64,000 nucleotides of DNA from Delphinus delphis (Eukaryota; Chordata; Mammalia; Artiodactyla; Delphinidae): positions 40,113,951-40,177,950 of the forward strand of contig NC_082694.2 in assembly GCF_949987515.2 (NCBI RefSeq). Reading direction: 5' to 3'. Under the pieces are notes generated by a model. It was not told the origin of the DNA and made no database searches. It saw nothing but the letters and a program-made list of their open reading frames with translations. The position numbers were made by a program, and so were the translations under genes. Shown one piece after another: positions 54,746 to 64,000 of the stretch; positions within the stretch are counted from its first letter, which is position 1; every line of letters begins with the position of its first letter.

Positions 54746-55480
54746 TTGATTGCTAAAGAATTGGTGGGTGTGGGGGGAGATATAGCTGTATATTTTCTCC
54801 AAATAAGAGGTCCCGGAATTGGGGGTGCCCTTTGAGTCTCACTTCAACATCATGCATTTCCTTCCTTATTTTATACCTTCCTTATTTTGTACGTGGTCAA
54901 CAGAAAGGATAAAACCACTGTTGTGTTGGCTGTATCCAAGGGTGGAGGGTGCTGAGTTTACTGTCTCCACTAACATTTTATTTGTTCTTCTTTGTAACAG
55001 TGTTCCCTGCGGGCTAAGTGTGAGTTCCTTTTCTTCTCTTTCTTTCTTACTCTCTCACATTGGAAATGGGGGTGGGGGAACCTTGCCCAACAGATCTAGA
55101 AATCCAGCACCTTGGGATTCATTTTCTTAATTGGTTTTACACCTCTGAGCCACAGCATGAGGGGCTGGGGCAAAGACGAAGCCTGGAGTAAAGGCTTGAT
55201 CTTGAAACTTGACCAAGAATTGAGAGAGCCGTCACCCCAGGGAATTCAGTGAGCCTGTACAAGTGCCCTCATTTTAGAAGGGGAAGGATGGGCGAGAGGC
55301 TACGGGACCATGGTTGATTCATACTTTTCCTGTATAAGCCAGAGAAATGGCTACTTTTAAATTTGACTTTGAGGTTTAATCTCTCTAGAATCATTTAATC
55401 CTCTTCCCCCACTTCAAGTGATCAGCCCCAAAACAGCAAGGACTATCCCCACAGATGTAATAGTCACTAGAGAACATACA
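54746..55480. other. unassigned unique sequence
   Basis: No gene or repeat recognised. A 103-codon frame on the plus strand (54819-55130) has hydrophobic patches by chance composition but no recognisable family and no splice context. Confidence 0.4.
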
Positions 55481-55589
55481 GCTTTTCAAGCTGAAAATAG
55501 GATTTTTTTTTTTTTGTGAGCAATCCTATCAAAACACAGAGGAAGTCCCTCAACCCATCAAAAAAAAAAAAAAAAAATCCTTGAAAAGT
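55481..55589. repeat. poly-T / poly-A inverted repeat
   Basis: Left arm: 'cttttcaag' (55482-55490), ~10 bp, then 'aggat' leading into T13 (55503-55515). Right arm: A18 (55560-55577), 'tcc', 'cttgaaaag' closing at about 55588. The arms pair as T13/A13 plus 'aggat/atcct' plus 'cttttcaag/cttgaaaag', with a small bulge in the left arm and a loop of about 44 bp. Confidence 0.8.
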
Positions 55590-56764
55590 CCATGTTTCCA
55601 TTCGTGCTGTAACAAATCTGTCCATTGGGGGGGGTCTCTAATTTATTTAAAAAATAAGATGCCTACAGTTTCCTAAGCTGTATTTTGTAAGGCAGCAGTG
55701 ACTGACACATATTGTTTAGCATTTTGGTAAAGACAAAAACATGTGTCTCCTTTGGAAAACAAGTTGTTTTCCAATGATGTACATTCATCTTATATTTTGA
55801 AAAACAATCCCTTTTATTCTAAAAAGCAGCCCCCTTCATGCACACAGTGCAGGTGGACGTGTGCAGAGCTCAGCCTCCACTGGCGCTCCTTCCATGTTTG
55901 GGAGAAGAGGGCTCCAGCCTCCAGGTCAGGGGCGTTCGATTCACATGTTCTGGGAGTGCCCTGAGTTCTGCTTCTGCTCCAACTTTAAGGTGGGCTTCTT
56001 CTTCAGCTCCCTGGGGATTGCAACCCCAAGGTCCTGGAGCCAGTGAGCATCTCAGGTTAATTGTAGGAGTTCTCTTTCCCCACCCACAGAGATGAACACA
56101 GAGAAACCAATTTGGTAGTTACTCTGCCTCCTGGAGCCCTCCTGAATTACTCCAGGAATAAACTAAGCCAAAGGTGTATTTACGCAAATCTGGGTGGAAA
56201 AATCGTTTACATAACTGGGCACTGGCTCCACACAGCTGATTTTCTTCTTGGGGATGCAAAATCTGGGAGGTGAGAGGGCTGGCAGAGAGAAGAAGTGGTC
56301 TCGAAGGTGAGGGGAGTGGGTGGGTTACAGTGCAGGGGAAAGCTGTGTTCTTCCAGGTGAAGTTAACTGGACGCTGTAAATGGCAGAAAGGAAGGCTTGA
56401 GATGGCTTCACCCACTCTGGCTGATTCATTTAATGAAGTTTGGACAAAGCCTTGGTTGTGGGTTTTTTTGTCATTTATATCCATAGTACCAGGCATCCTC
56501 CTGTAAATAAGTCTGGTTTAGAGTAGTCTTCCCTTTGCTGCCAGGCTTATATAGTTCAAAATTGCGAGGCTTAGGTACTCATATCCAGAGGAGGATGTTT
56601 TCAGAGGGAGACAAAAGGGAGAGGGAGACTGAGACATTGACGCGGTTGCATCCTTGCATCCCCTTTGGGTTGCTGGGAATGGGCTGTGTTTCAGCCAAAA
56701 GAGAAACAAAGGATGGCACAGAGAAAGCAGGTTCGCTGAGAGGCTAACCCTTGCTTCCTGAGTG
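55590..56764. other. unassigned unique sequence
   Basis: No gene or repeat. G8 run at 55628-55635. Frames up to 125 codons on the minus strand (56119-56496) overlap plus-strand frames and resemble nothing. 55640-55760 has an enhancer-like repeat-free look but few motifs. Confidence 0.4.
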
Positions 56765-57065
56765 AAGGTAAAGAAAGAGCACAGAAAGAAGTGTCAGGGA
56801 CCACTGGCACCTGTTATCGGTCATTAACAAACGACCATGTACTGCTAATCTGTGATCATAAAAAGGCCATCTGCTAATGCTCAAAGGTCATTAAGACGCC
56901 AGCCGTGTTTACTCTGTTCTCATTGGCTGGGCCAGTCATTCCTAAGAAAAAAGGAGCTTAAATGGTTGCTGTGGTGGGGCCCGCTCGTGCTGCTCTCGTT
57001 CCGGGCCTGTCAGTGTTTCCTTATAAACCCCTGCTCTCGTGATTTAAACAGCCACAAAAAGAACA
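56765..57065. promoter_or_regulatory. candidate conserved noncoding element L
   Basis: Dense motif block: E-box 'cacctg' (56808-56813), 'cggtcattaacaaacgacca', nuclear-receptor half-site with 5' extension 'aaaggtca' (56883-56890), forkhead 'gtttac' (56907-56912), inverted CCAAT 'attgg' (56922-56926), TEAD-like 'cattcct' and a 'tataaa' (57022-57027). It is repeat-free and crossed only by chance frames. One of the strongest enhancer-like stretches by eye. Confidence 0.48.
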
Positions 57066-57770
57066 GGCTGCCTGTGTGTGCATGCATGTGTGCCCACATG
57101 TACATGTTCTTTTCCTCTTCACAGAGGGGAAGATTTGAGGTGTGCCATCTTGATTCCATCCATGTTCAAAGATATTCATTGGAAAGGAAAGGTCGTTTCT
57201 TCATTTGGGGTCCTTTTTCGCTTAACCTGACTGATGGACCTATCTTGGATAATAGCCTGCCCACAGTCCCTAAAAAATGCTATCCTTGATAAAATTAAAT
57301 ATCTTCCCAAAGAAGAGTCATTATCCCAATTTGACAGAAATTTCTGGCTCTTCCATGCTGTGGAGAGAATTGGGTTGCATGTGGGTTGACCAAAGATGGG
57401 ATTACAGTGTCAGGAATGTTCCCTGGTGAGGGAACCTACTGAATTAAAGCTTACCTCCCTTTCTGCATGCTTCTCTTGTCTTCCCAAAAGTTATCAGATG
57501 GGTTACCCAATTTATTTTGTTTCTCTGACCTTTTCAAAAGGATTTATATAAGTAGTTCTCTCTAAGGAGGAGAGTGGAAATGATTTCTTTTTTCTTCAAG
57601 ATACCAGTGAATTCACAGGAACTTGTCAGGGTGATAGGAACATGTTGAATGTTTAAAGGTATTGATAATATTACAGCAGCTAGCTAGAGCTGAGTAATCT
57701 CATTTTTATATATGTACACACATGCAAGAGTGATAGATATCTCCTTAGAACTCTAAGGAATTGCTCGTTC
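57066..57770. other. unassigned unique sequence
   Basis: No gene or repeat. The 145-codon plus frame ending at 57289 runs out of element L into this stretch and is not protein-like. Confidence 0.4.
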
Positions 57771-57813
57771 GTCCCTTCCTTCTTTCCTCCCTCCCTTCCT
57801 TCCTTCCTTTCTT
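57771..57813. repeat. (TTCC)n microsatellite
   Basis: Imperfect CCTT/TTCC units: 'cccttccttctttcctccct' then 'cccttccttccttcctttct'. Confidence 0.92.
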
Positions 57814-58065
57814 ATAAATTTTCTTGGCTCCTCTTCTAGGAATCTCCTGGAAAAGGACAGATTAAAAACAAAGCTCTGTGTGTAAACTAATTGACCAAAG
57901 GACTGAAAACCAAGTTATGTAGTTTTAAAATTCCACTTGCTTATTGTGGCTGTGGCGAAGGTGTCTCTGATCAGTGGGTAGCCTTACAGACCACGTGTTC
58001 GACTACCTGGCCACAGCAGGTAGGGAAGACAGAGTCCACTTCTAAAAGTAGAACTTTTAGCAATA

Positions 58066-58068
<3 letters not shown>
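57814..58068. other. short unassigned spacer
   Basis: Nothing recognised. A small hairpin 'ctaaaagtagaacttttag' lies at 58042-58060, just before the GT tract. Confidence 0.45.
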
Positions 58069-58114
<46 letters not shown>

Positions 58115-58143
58115 CATGCGTGCACACGCGCACATGCGCATGT
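58069..58143. repeat. 75-bp alternating TG/CG/CA tract
   Basis: Seventy-five consecutive bases alternate pyrimidine-purine without a break. (TG)n comes first, then 'gcgcgcgtgtgcatgcgtgc' and 'acacgcgcacatgcgcatgt'. CG-bearing alternating tracts are the best known Z-DNA formers. The second half also has nested inverted arms ('gcgtgtgcatgc'-type with 'gcacacgcgc'). Confidence 0.97.
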
Positions 58144-59084
58144 CTACGTATTTGGGGGTGAAACACGCAAGGATGGTCAGACTTTCAAGGTTATATCAAC
58201 AGACCTGTGTGCTTAACTAAGATTTTCAAAACCGCAGGCAGATTTTTTTATCTTCTGAGATTCTTTAGTGATGGAGACCAAGATTGCTGTTTTGATTTTT
58301 CCTCCTTCATTTATGATAAAACCACCGTTTCTCATCATATCCTTGCCTTTCATCTCTGCCAATTAACTAAGTAGCCAGAGCCTTGTTTTGAAAAGTTCTG
58401 AGTAGTTAGTAAGCTCTTTTTTTTCTGAGCCAAGTCAATGTGTCCTCTGGAGGCCTCTGAATGAGGGGTCTGTCCACTGCCCCACCCCTGTCTGCCTGTT
58501 AGTGCAGGCCTGGGCTTAATCTTTCGTATTCAGCGAGTTGGAAGGCGGGGTGGGAGTTATAGCATAGGGGGTGGGGTGGTGACCGCAGGTGGCTGAAGAA
58601 AGAGGGTCTTGTTCTCATGATGCTAAATGGTTGGTTAGCACTGCTTTTACTGTGAAATTCAGCTTCTGTCACTTCATGGCTAATTGCTTTATTATTCTCA
58701 GATCCAGATTGGACCTGATTTAGTTCTGTCAGGAGCCATGACTCTCCCTGGCATTGGGCCAGGATCCTTTCGATCCTTTGATCTGAGGTTTTATAATCAC
58801 ATTACCGTTCAGACTGAGGCAGGAGGCATGGGGCTTTGCTGCTTCTTTCTACTTACTGGGGCACAGGTTTGCTCAGTGGGCAGATGGAGTGTGACTCTGA
58901 CCTGGGCAGGGTTTGAGGAATGGAGTCTTCTCTGTAACTCAGTTTCTCCTTGATCTTAGGCTTTATGAGTTTAATTTGCTTTCCTCCCTCCATCCAGCCC
59001 AAAATGCACTTGCCCCTTCAGTGGGTTTATTTTCAGCCATCTCAACATTGAACTGTAGGTAAGGTTTTGCTCTCCTTTTTTGCT
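58144..59084. other. unassigned unique sequence
   Basis: No gene. Around 58676-58810 the sequence 'ttattctcag' followed by 'atccagattggacctgattt' imitates a splice acceptor with an open frame. No donor, domain or partner exon is seen. Confidence 0.4.
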
Positions 59085-59520
59085 AATGCTTTTCTGCACC
59101 AGCTGGCCGTCCTTAACGTGAAACAAGTCAACAGGTAGTTAAAATAACCTCTCGTAATCGTCAAGAGAGGCTGACTGGCCCCCATCAATTGTTCTGGGAT
59201 CCAGACGCCAGGGCTGAAAACGTCCAGTGGCCCACAGGCTGAGTTGTTAGCGTGCCTGGTGAGGGCGATGAACAGGAGCAACTGCGGCCTGGGATTGTTA
59301 ATAGGCGGGGCTGTAAAATGTCGGCCAGGCCGTAGTCGCAGTTGCACCACAGAGCTCTTTCAAGCCCTTATTCCAGTGATCCACTTGTAACTATTTTTAA
59401 CCTTATTAAAAAGGAGCAAAATGCTTCAGCTTCACAAGTGCATGCTAGAGTCTTGCAGCGTATTTCTTCGCTTTATAACTCCACCTTTGATTCAGAAGTC
59501 CAGCGGGCACGAGAACTTGG
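59085..59520. promoter_or_regulatory. candidate conserved noncoding element M (E-box/MEF2/SOX motifs)
   Basis: Repeat-free block with E-box 'cagctg' (59100-59105), 'caattg' (59186-59191), two SOX-type 'attgtt' (59188-59193 and 59294-59299), and a MEF2-type 'ctatttttaa' (59391-59400) beside 'cacttg' (59382-59387). It keeps CpGs such as 'aatgtcggccaggccgtagt' in an otherwise CpG-poor window, as conserved elements often do. Enhancer role and any muscle or neural bias are inference. Confidence 0.48.
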
Positions 59521-60469
59521 ATAAACATGAACCTCCCCCAGGTCTGCTCCAGGGGCCCAGACGCAGTTAGGGATGTGCTAGAGACGGACCCTGGGTCTCC
59601 AGCTGGAGCAGAGGGGGAGGAGAAGCTCCCCTCTTTGGATTTTCAGGCAGCTCAATCTTCAGTTCAATCTTGCAGAGACAGAATTTGTGGCATCTGTGTA
59701 ATGGAAACACAGACAGAAGTCAGAAGCGTGCACCCAGGCAGGTTATGTCTGATAACGTGAGCTCCATGTGACCAGTTTTCCAGCACAGGGTCAGCAGGCC
59801 CGCAGAAGCCAACTGCGGGACGGAGAGGCAGAAGTGGGGCTGGCATTACTGAGGGATTTTTGTCTCTTTTTTTTCACTTCTCACATGGCAGCTCCTCTTG
59901 TATTGGTGGCAGGACCTAAAAATCTCGTTTAGAATTTCTTCTAAGCTTTCTAGCTTGGAAAGTCTTTGCAAACTTTTGGAAGGACTTTTGGGGGCCTGGC
60001 ATAATCTTGGTCTGAAGTACCTGCACGGGTCTCTTTTTTTGCCATGATTCAAAACAGAAAGAGACTCTTGCCTGCCATGATGATTTAGGTTCAGGTGCCC
60101 ACTATGTAAAGAAGCCCCAATTGAACTAAGTTTCAGATCATCAACAAGGGGTCCTGAGATGAGCGGACATGACAGCAGAAGTTTTCGGCTTGAAACCGTA
60201 ACAGTCATTGCAGAGTGTCTGTTCTGTGTGCTGTGCCAGGATGGAAGGAGCAGTGCATAGGACAAATAACACAAGACTTCTGTCCTCTGGGAGCTTATCA
60301 TCTTATTATCGGTGTCACAACCAGTTATGGGTATAGGACAGTGCACGACTAGGATTAGAGAGTTAACACCAGTGGAGGTCAGAGAAGAAAATATTTGTGG
60401 TGGCAGGACAGGTCAAGAAAGGCTGATGAGAGCAGGGGCACCTCAATTCTCAGCTACTGTTAAGTGTAG
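59521..60469. other. unassigned unique sequence
   Basis: No gene. A minus-strand frame of 166 codons (59846-60346) is the longest in this part but shows no domain. 60215-60345 ('gtgtgctgtgccaggatgga', 'cttctgtcctctgggagctt') looks like a decayed piece of the 'gtgccaggcactg...ccctcaaggagctt' repeat. Confidence 0.4.
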
Positions 60470-61010
60470 ACTGTAACGGGCATCTGGTATTTTTGACTGT
60501 TGATGATTACTTCTCCCCATTCACTTCTGGCAACAACATTCTTTTTACTGTGGGAAAAATACATTCCACATGGTTGGTTCAACTTGGCTGCCCCACCCAA
60601 GGACTGGGCATGTGACTGAAGTCTCGCCGGGCTCACCACCATGGCTGTATTGATCGGTTCAAGGATGGACACCTGACTCAATCTGGCCAATCATAATCCT
60701 CCTGAGACTTTCTTGACAGAGCTGTAGGGAAGGCTTGCTCTTTTCCTCTGGGCTTGCCAGGCTGGAAATGTGTGAGTGAGGGCCCGCTAGCAGCTCTCCT
60801 GGCACCGTGTGAAGAGAGCCAGTTTAAGCTGAACGGAGATAAGCAGAGGTAAGAAATGGCAAGAGAAACAGACACCCTTTGGTGACATCATTTGAACTTC
60901 CATATCTAGCTGTGTCTGAAGCCAGTTATGTGGGATGGTCATTTCTTTTATCTCTGCTAGCTTGAGTCAGGTTCTGTAAGCTATAACTGGAAGAATCTGA
61001 CTAATACGGG
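60470..61010 (+). repeat. ancient LTR-like interspersed repeat, family unassigned
   Basis: 'actgggcatgtgactgaagt', 'tggacacctgactcaatctg', 'gccaatcataatcctcctga', 'gctagcttgagtcaggttct' and the end 'agaatctgactaatacggg' resemble MaLR/ERVL-like elements, which end '...gagttgggtttctgtcacttgcaa...ctaatacag'. No coding part. Limits approximate. Confidence 0.45.
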
Positions 61011-62029
61011 ATGGCTGGGGTGTGATGATAGAAACCTTTCAAGGAAGCAGGGTGTTGGTTTCTGTGGTAGTGCTGGTGGCTCATAAACATTATAACTTCA
61101 CCCAAAACAAAACAGTCATGACAGAATCTGTCACCCTGGCTAACCCCTTTCTCTTGAAGACCAGCTCGGTGAGAATGTGTATAATCGAAGCAAGATGAAA
61201 AGTTTATTAGTACTGAGCCCAATGCTTCCATTTTTAGAAATCTATTTGTCAGGTTGAGTCCCTCCTCAGGCCTTCTCCACCTTCCCCAGAACCCTCATTG
61301 TCACCATATATTCTACCTAGAACACACTTTGAAACATGATACTTTGACCAGAACATTCAATTCAGTAAATATGGTTGGACTCTGTGAGTTAGGCACTGTG
61401 CAAGGTCTGGGGGATACATTGATGGATAAGAAAGACATGGTCTCTGCCCTCACAGTACTTATGAACTCAATAAAATAGCATAAACTGGCATTATTTAATG
61501 AGAAGAGTTTTCCTGTGGCCTTACATTTATTAGCCACTCAGTGTCCAAGATCTCTCTCAAGACTTTGTTTATCCACTGGGCCTCAGGACATACTTGTCTG
61601 AAACATTGGTGATCCCTAACTCCTTCTTAGGGTTTGTCTGCTAGGATAGCCATGCTTGGTGTCATAAGCCATTGGCCTTGATTAATTTAAGTGTTAAACT
61701 CCTAAAGGTTGGGCCATTTCTATTGACTTGCTTTGCACAATCCTGACTAAAGTGTTGTTCTCCAATTAAAAGAAAAAATTCTTAAAGAAAGGAAGAAAAT
61801 AATAATAAATATTCTGTCAGTTCCAGCTGAATTGAATATAATATCCTGTGTTCCCCCTACGACATTCTCCCCACTTTCTGTCTTGGCCTGGAATGTCAAA
61901 ATTGTACCATTGGGTGTGTGTCCTTTTATGCTTTTAAGTAATGATACACTCATGGTAGCAGAATAGGTTAGCTCAGGGGCCATAAGTAGTGGAGACTTTA
62001 GATGCTGTTATGCTTCTCCTCTCATTTGT
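61011..62029. other. unassigned with a repeat-like piece
   Basis: No gene. 61345-61480 ('gttaggcactgtgcaaggtc', 'gggggatacattgatggata', 'catggtctctgccctcacag') is a fair copy of the mammalian repeat 'ggcactgtgctaggcactggggatacaaagatgaataagacatggtccctgccctca', about 130 bp, family not named here. Confidence 0.5.
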
Positions 62030-62190
62030 AAGAGTGGTAGAGTCAGACTATGATCCAAACCCTGACTCTATCACTTAGTGGCTGTATGTCCTGGGTTTAG
62101 TTGCTTAATCACTCTGAACTTCAGATTCCTCAATAAGAATTAAATAATACATGAAAAATGCTTAGCAAAATGCTGGCATGTAAAACAAAA
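62030..62190 (+). repeat. MIR SINE
   Basis: 'aaaccctgactctatcactt', 'agtggctgtatgtcctgggt', 'ttagttgcttaatcactctg', 'aacttcagattcctcaataa', 'gcttagcaaaatgctggcat' follow MIR from the tRNA part to the 3' end. Confidence 0.78.
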
Positions 62191-62449
62191 TCTGTAAAGG
62201 ATGCTAAAATTATGTGACTGTATGATGAAAAACAGAATATTTACCATCTCTAAGTGTCTCCCCAAGATACATATAAGATACAAAGGGAAAAATAGTAATT
62301 TTACACTGGAGAAGCCTGACAAATACCACCTTTATCACATGCTCAAAGTTTTCAACATAATAAATAATGGTGTTTATTATCTAATAATAGTGGGACAAAT
62401 CTAAACCATGTGCCTCATGATATGATGTACTGAGAAGGGCAAAACAGCA
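62191..62449. other. short unassigned AT-rich stretch
   Basis: Nothing recognised; may be more of the old L1-like repeat that follows. Confidence 0.4.
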
Positions 62450-62800
62450 TTTGTGATACTCTTGTCTGAGATTAATCTTGAGGAAGCATCAGACAAACCC
62501 AAACTGGGGGATATATTTTTTTTAACACCTTTATTAGAGTATAGTTGCTTTACAATGGTGTGTCAGTTTCTGCTTTACAACAAAGTGAATCAGTTATACA
62601 TATGTCCCCATATCTCTTCCCTCTTGCACTGACCTGTACGCTCCAAAAATATCAAGGTATTTCATGATTTAGGTAATTGTATGATGGTTATGTAAAATGT
62701 TAATAGTTGAGGAATCTGGGTGAGGGGTGTCTGAACTCTTTGTGCCAATTTTATACCATTTTGAAGTCTGAAATTATTTCAAAATGAAAAAAAATGCAAG
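62450..62800 (+). repeat. ancient L1M-like 3' end, interrupted
   Basis: Left part 62470-62512: 'cttgaggaagcatcagacaa' and 'acccaaactggggg'. Right part 62628-62800: 'ctgacctgtacgctccaaaa', 'gtatgatggttatgtaaaat', 'gaatctgggtgaggggtgtc', 'tgaaattatttcaaaatgaa'. These are consecutive phrases of an old mammalian L1-class 3' end ('aacatcagacaaacccaaattgaggg...ctgtactcttcaaaaatgtcaagg...ggttatgtaagatgtt'). A younger L1 3' fragment sits between them. Confidence 0.65.
62513..62627 (-). mobile_element. L1 3'-end fragment (cetartiodactyl type) nested in an older L1
   Basis: Plus text 'aacacctttattagagtata', 'gttgctttacaatggtgtgt', 'cagtttctgctttacaacaa', 'agtgaatcagttatacatat' is the reverse complement of the L1 3' terminus. 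The same terminus is seen in the other orientation at about 63833-63913. The T run at 62514-62523 is its A tail. Only about 115 bp remain. Confidence 0.85.
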
Positions 62801-63239
62801 TAGTAGGCATTCAGTAAACCATGTTGTGACCAAGGGAATCTTCCTGAATCTGGGCCAGCCATTTAGTTGAGGTTGGCAGTTTTGAATACTGTGTTTATGA
62901 GTTCCTCTGCTGAAAGGTCTGGTAGCTCTGTGAGGATGTCATACATTTGCAAGGATGTTCCTGGGCTGGTCTCTGTATGGTCCTCTCCCTAGGGTATGTC
63001 CTTCATCTCCATAGCTCCTTTGGGGAAGAAGTCTGAGACAAGTAGGAAGTTACTCTCTGACAGTTTTTAGAAATGAGGCTTCTCCTTTTAGGTCAGTGAG
63101 ATTGTCCAGTTGACAGAAATTCACCCAGAGCTCTCTCTGTGGCTCAGCCATTAATTTTGTCCTGGAATCTACCATCATCCTTTCACTTGCTGGACCTTGT
63201 CTCTCGATCACTGGGAACAGGAGGAATAATGATGCACTT
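62801..63239. other. unassigned unique sequence
   Basis: No gene or repeat recognised between the two L1 fragments. Confidence 0.4.
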
Positions 63240-63913
63240 ATAAAAACTAAAAATAGAACTACCATATGATCCAGCAATCTCACTCCTGGACATATATCTG
63301 GAGAAAACCATAATTCAAAAAGATACATGCACCTCAATATTCATTGCAGCACTGTTTAGAATAGCCAAGACATGGAAGCAACCTAAGTGGCCATTGACAG
63401 ATGAATGGATAAAGAAGATGTGGTACCTATATACAATGGAATATTACTCAGCCATAAAAAAGAATGAAATAATGCCATTTGCAGCAACATGGATGGACCT
63501 AGAGATTATCATACTAAGTGGAGTAAGTCAGACAGAGAAAGACAAATATCATATGATATCACTTACGTGTGGAATCTAAAAATATGATATAAATGAACTT
63601 ATTTACAAAACAGAAACAGACTCACAGACTTAAGAAAACAAACTTACGGTTACCAAAGGGGAAAGGTTGTGGGGAGGGATAAATTAGGAGTTTGAGATTA
63701 ACATATACACAACTACTGTATATAAAACAGATAATCAACAAAGACCTATTGTATAGCACAGGGAACTCTACTCAGTATTCTGTAATAACCTAAATGGGAA
63801 AAGAATCTGAAGAGAATAGATATATGTATGTGTATAACTGAATCACTTTGCTCTACACCTGAAACTAACACATTGTAAATCAACTCTACTCCAAAATAAA
63901 AATTAAAAAAAAA
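63240..63913 (+). mobile_element. 5'-truncated L1 (ORF2 end plus 3' UTR)
   Basis: Starts 'ataaaaactaaaaatagaac', with 'accatatgatccagcaatct', 'acaatggaatattactcagc' and 'aacatggatggacctagaga' of the ORF2 end. A 3' UTR follows ('cctattgtatagcacaggga', 'gtataactgaatcactttgc', 'ctctacacctgaaactaaca') and an A-rich tail at 63893-63913. About 670 bp remain of a ~6-7 kb element. No clear target duplication is visible. Confidence 0.93.
63394..63579 (+). pseudogene. L1 ORF2 C-terminal remnant
   Basis: A 61-codon open stretch encodes the conserved ORF2 C-terminal region. Hallmarks are 'DEWIKKMWYLYTMEYYSAIK' at the start, then 'NEIMPFAATWMDLEI' and 'SQTEKDKYHMISL'. In intact L1 this follows the endonuclease and reverse-transcriptase domains and the Cys-rich part, none of which is present. 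It is a dead fragment with no start context and no function of its own. Confidence 0.9.
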
Positions 63914-64000
63914 TACAGAAAACAATCAAAAAGTGTTGTGTCCAAATCTGACATCCACATTATCAATATTGTATGTGCAGTAGAAGAAACATGAGGATGT

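Noticed and set aside
57022..57027. TATAAA as a core promoter
   Set aside because: An isolated hexamer is expected by chance many times in 64 kb; no downstream transcript evidence. Mentioned only as part of element L.
58684..58953. Possible exon after 'ttattattctcag'
   Set aside because: Only an acceptor-like signal; no donor, no partner exon, no protein resemblance.
59846..60346. 166-codon minus-strand frame
   Set aside because: No recognisable domain, includes repeat-like DNA at 60215-60345, no promoter or splice context.
1..64000. CRISPR array, operon, riboswitch, bacterial promoter or phage structure
   Set aside because: No regularly spaced repeats, no gene arrays, and repeats are clearly mammalian. 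The window is not prokaryotic.

Overview
This window is nuclear DNA of a mammal, most likely a cetacean (whale or dolphin). The main evidence is a set of tRNA-derived CHR-type SINEs that begin 'gggcttccctggtggc' when read in their sense direction. Two of them are the short (~200 bp) form that I know as abundant in cetacean genomes. Cetartiodactyl-type L1 3' ends occur alongside. I saw no ruminant BovB/ART2-like, pig PRE-1-like or primate Alu-like sequence, but I could not run a repeat search.

I find no protein-coding exon, no functional RNA gene and no processed pseudogene of a host gene. The only recognisable protein-coding remnant is the C-terminal end of a dead L1 ORF2 near the right edge. 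The window therefore reads as a gene desert or the inside of a very large intron. No gene symbol is assigned anywhere because none is supported.

Layout: 1-9 kb is mostly featureless sequence with scattered MIR fragments. At 9-15 kb there is a young SINE inside an older repeat, a GT tract, a MER5-type DNA transposon, MIRs and a second SINE with clean target-site duplications. At 15.9-18.4 kb is a repeat-poor stretch that looks like a cluster of conserved noncoding elements. Similar candidates sit at about 22.0, 23.1, 34, 35.9, 42.6-43.5, 54.5, 56.8 and 59.1 kb. At 24-32 kb are a hAT element with a target duplication, an old L1 block, MIR and L2. At 40.7 kb is an L1 3' end bracketed by a 15-bp duplication. 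At 41-42.2 kb are GT tracts and a (TG)n/(CA)n palindrome. At 48-48.7 kb is an old ERVL-like LTR. At 51.2-53.2 kb three CHR SINEs sit in two MIR copies. At 53.9-54.2 kb is another hAT element. At 58.07-58.14 kb is a 75-bp alternating purine-pyrimidine tract. At 62.4-63.9 kb an L1 fragment is nested in an older L1-like repeat and a second L1 3' end follows.

If the conserved-element candidates are real, the plausible role of the window is long-range regulation of a gene outside it. That is an inference from sequence texture and motif cores, because conservation cannot be measured here. I found no convincing undescribed biological system. The most unusual local structures are the 40-bp perfect palindrome inside a 72-bp alternating tract (42.1 kb), the 75-bp GT/GC Z-DNA-type tract (58.1 kb), the poly-T/poly-A inverted repeat (55.5 kb) and the nested SINE-in-MIR block (52.3-53.2 kb).
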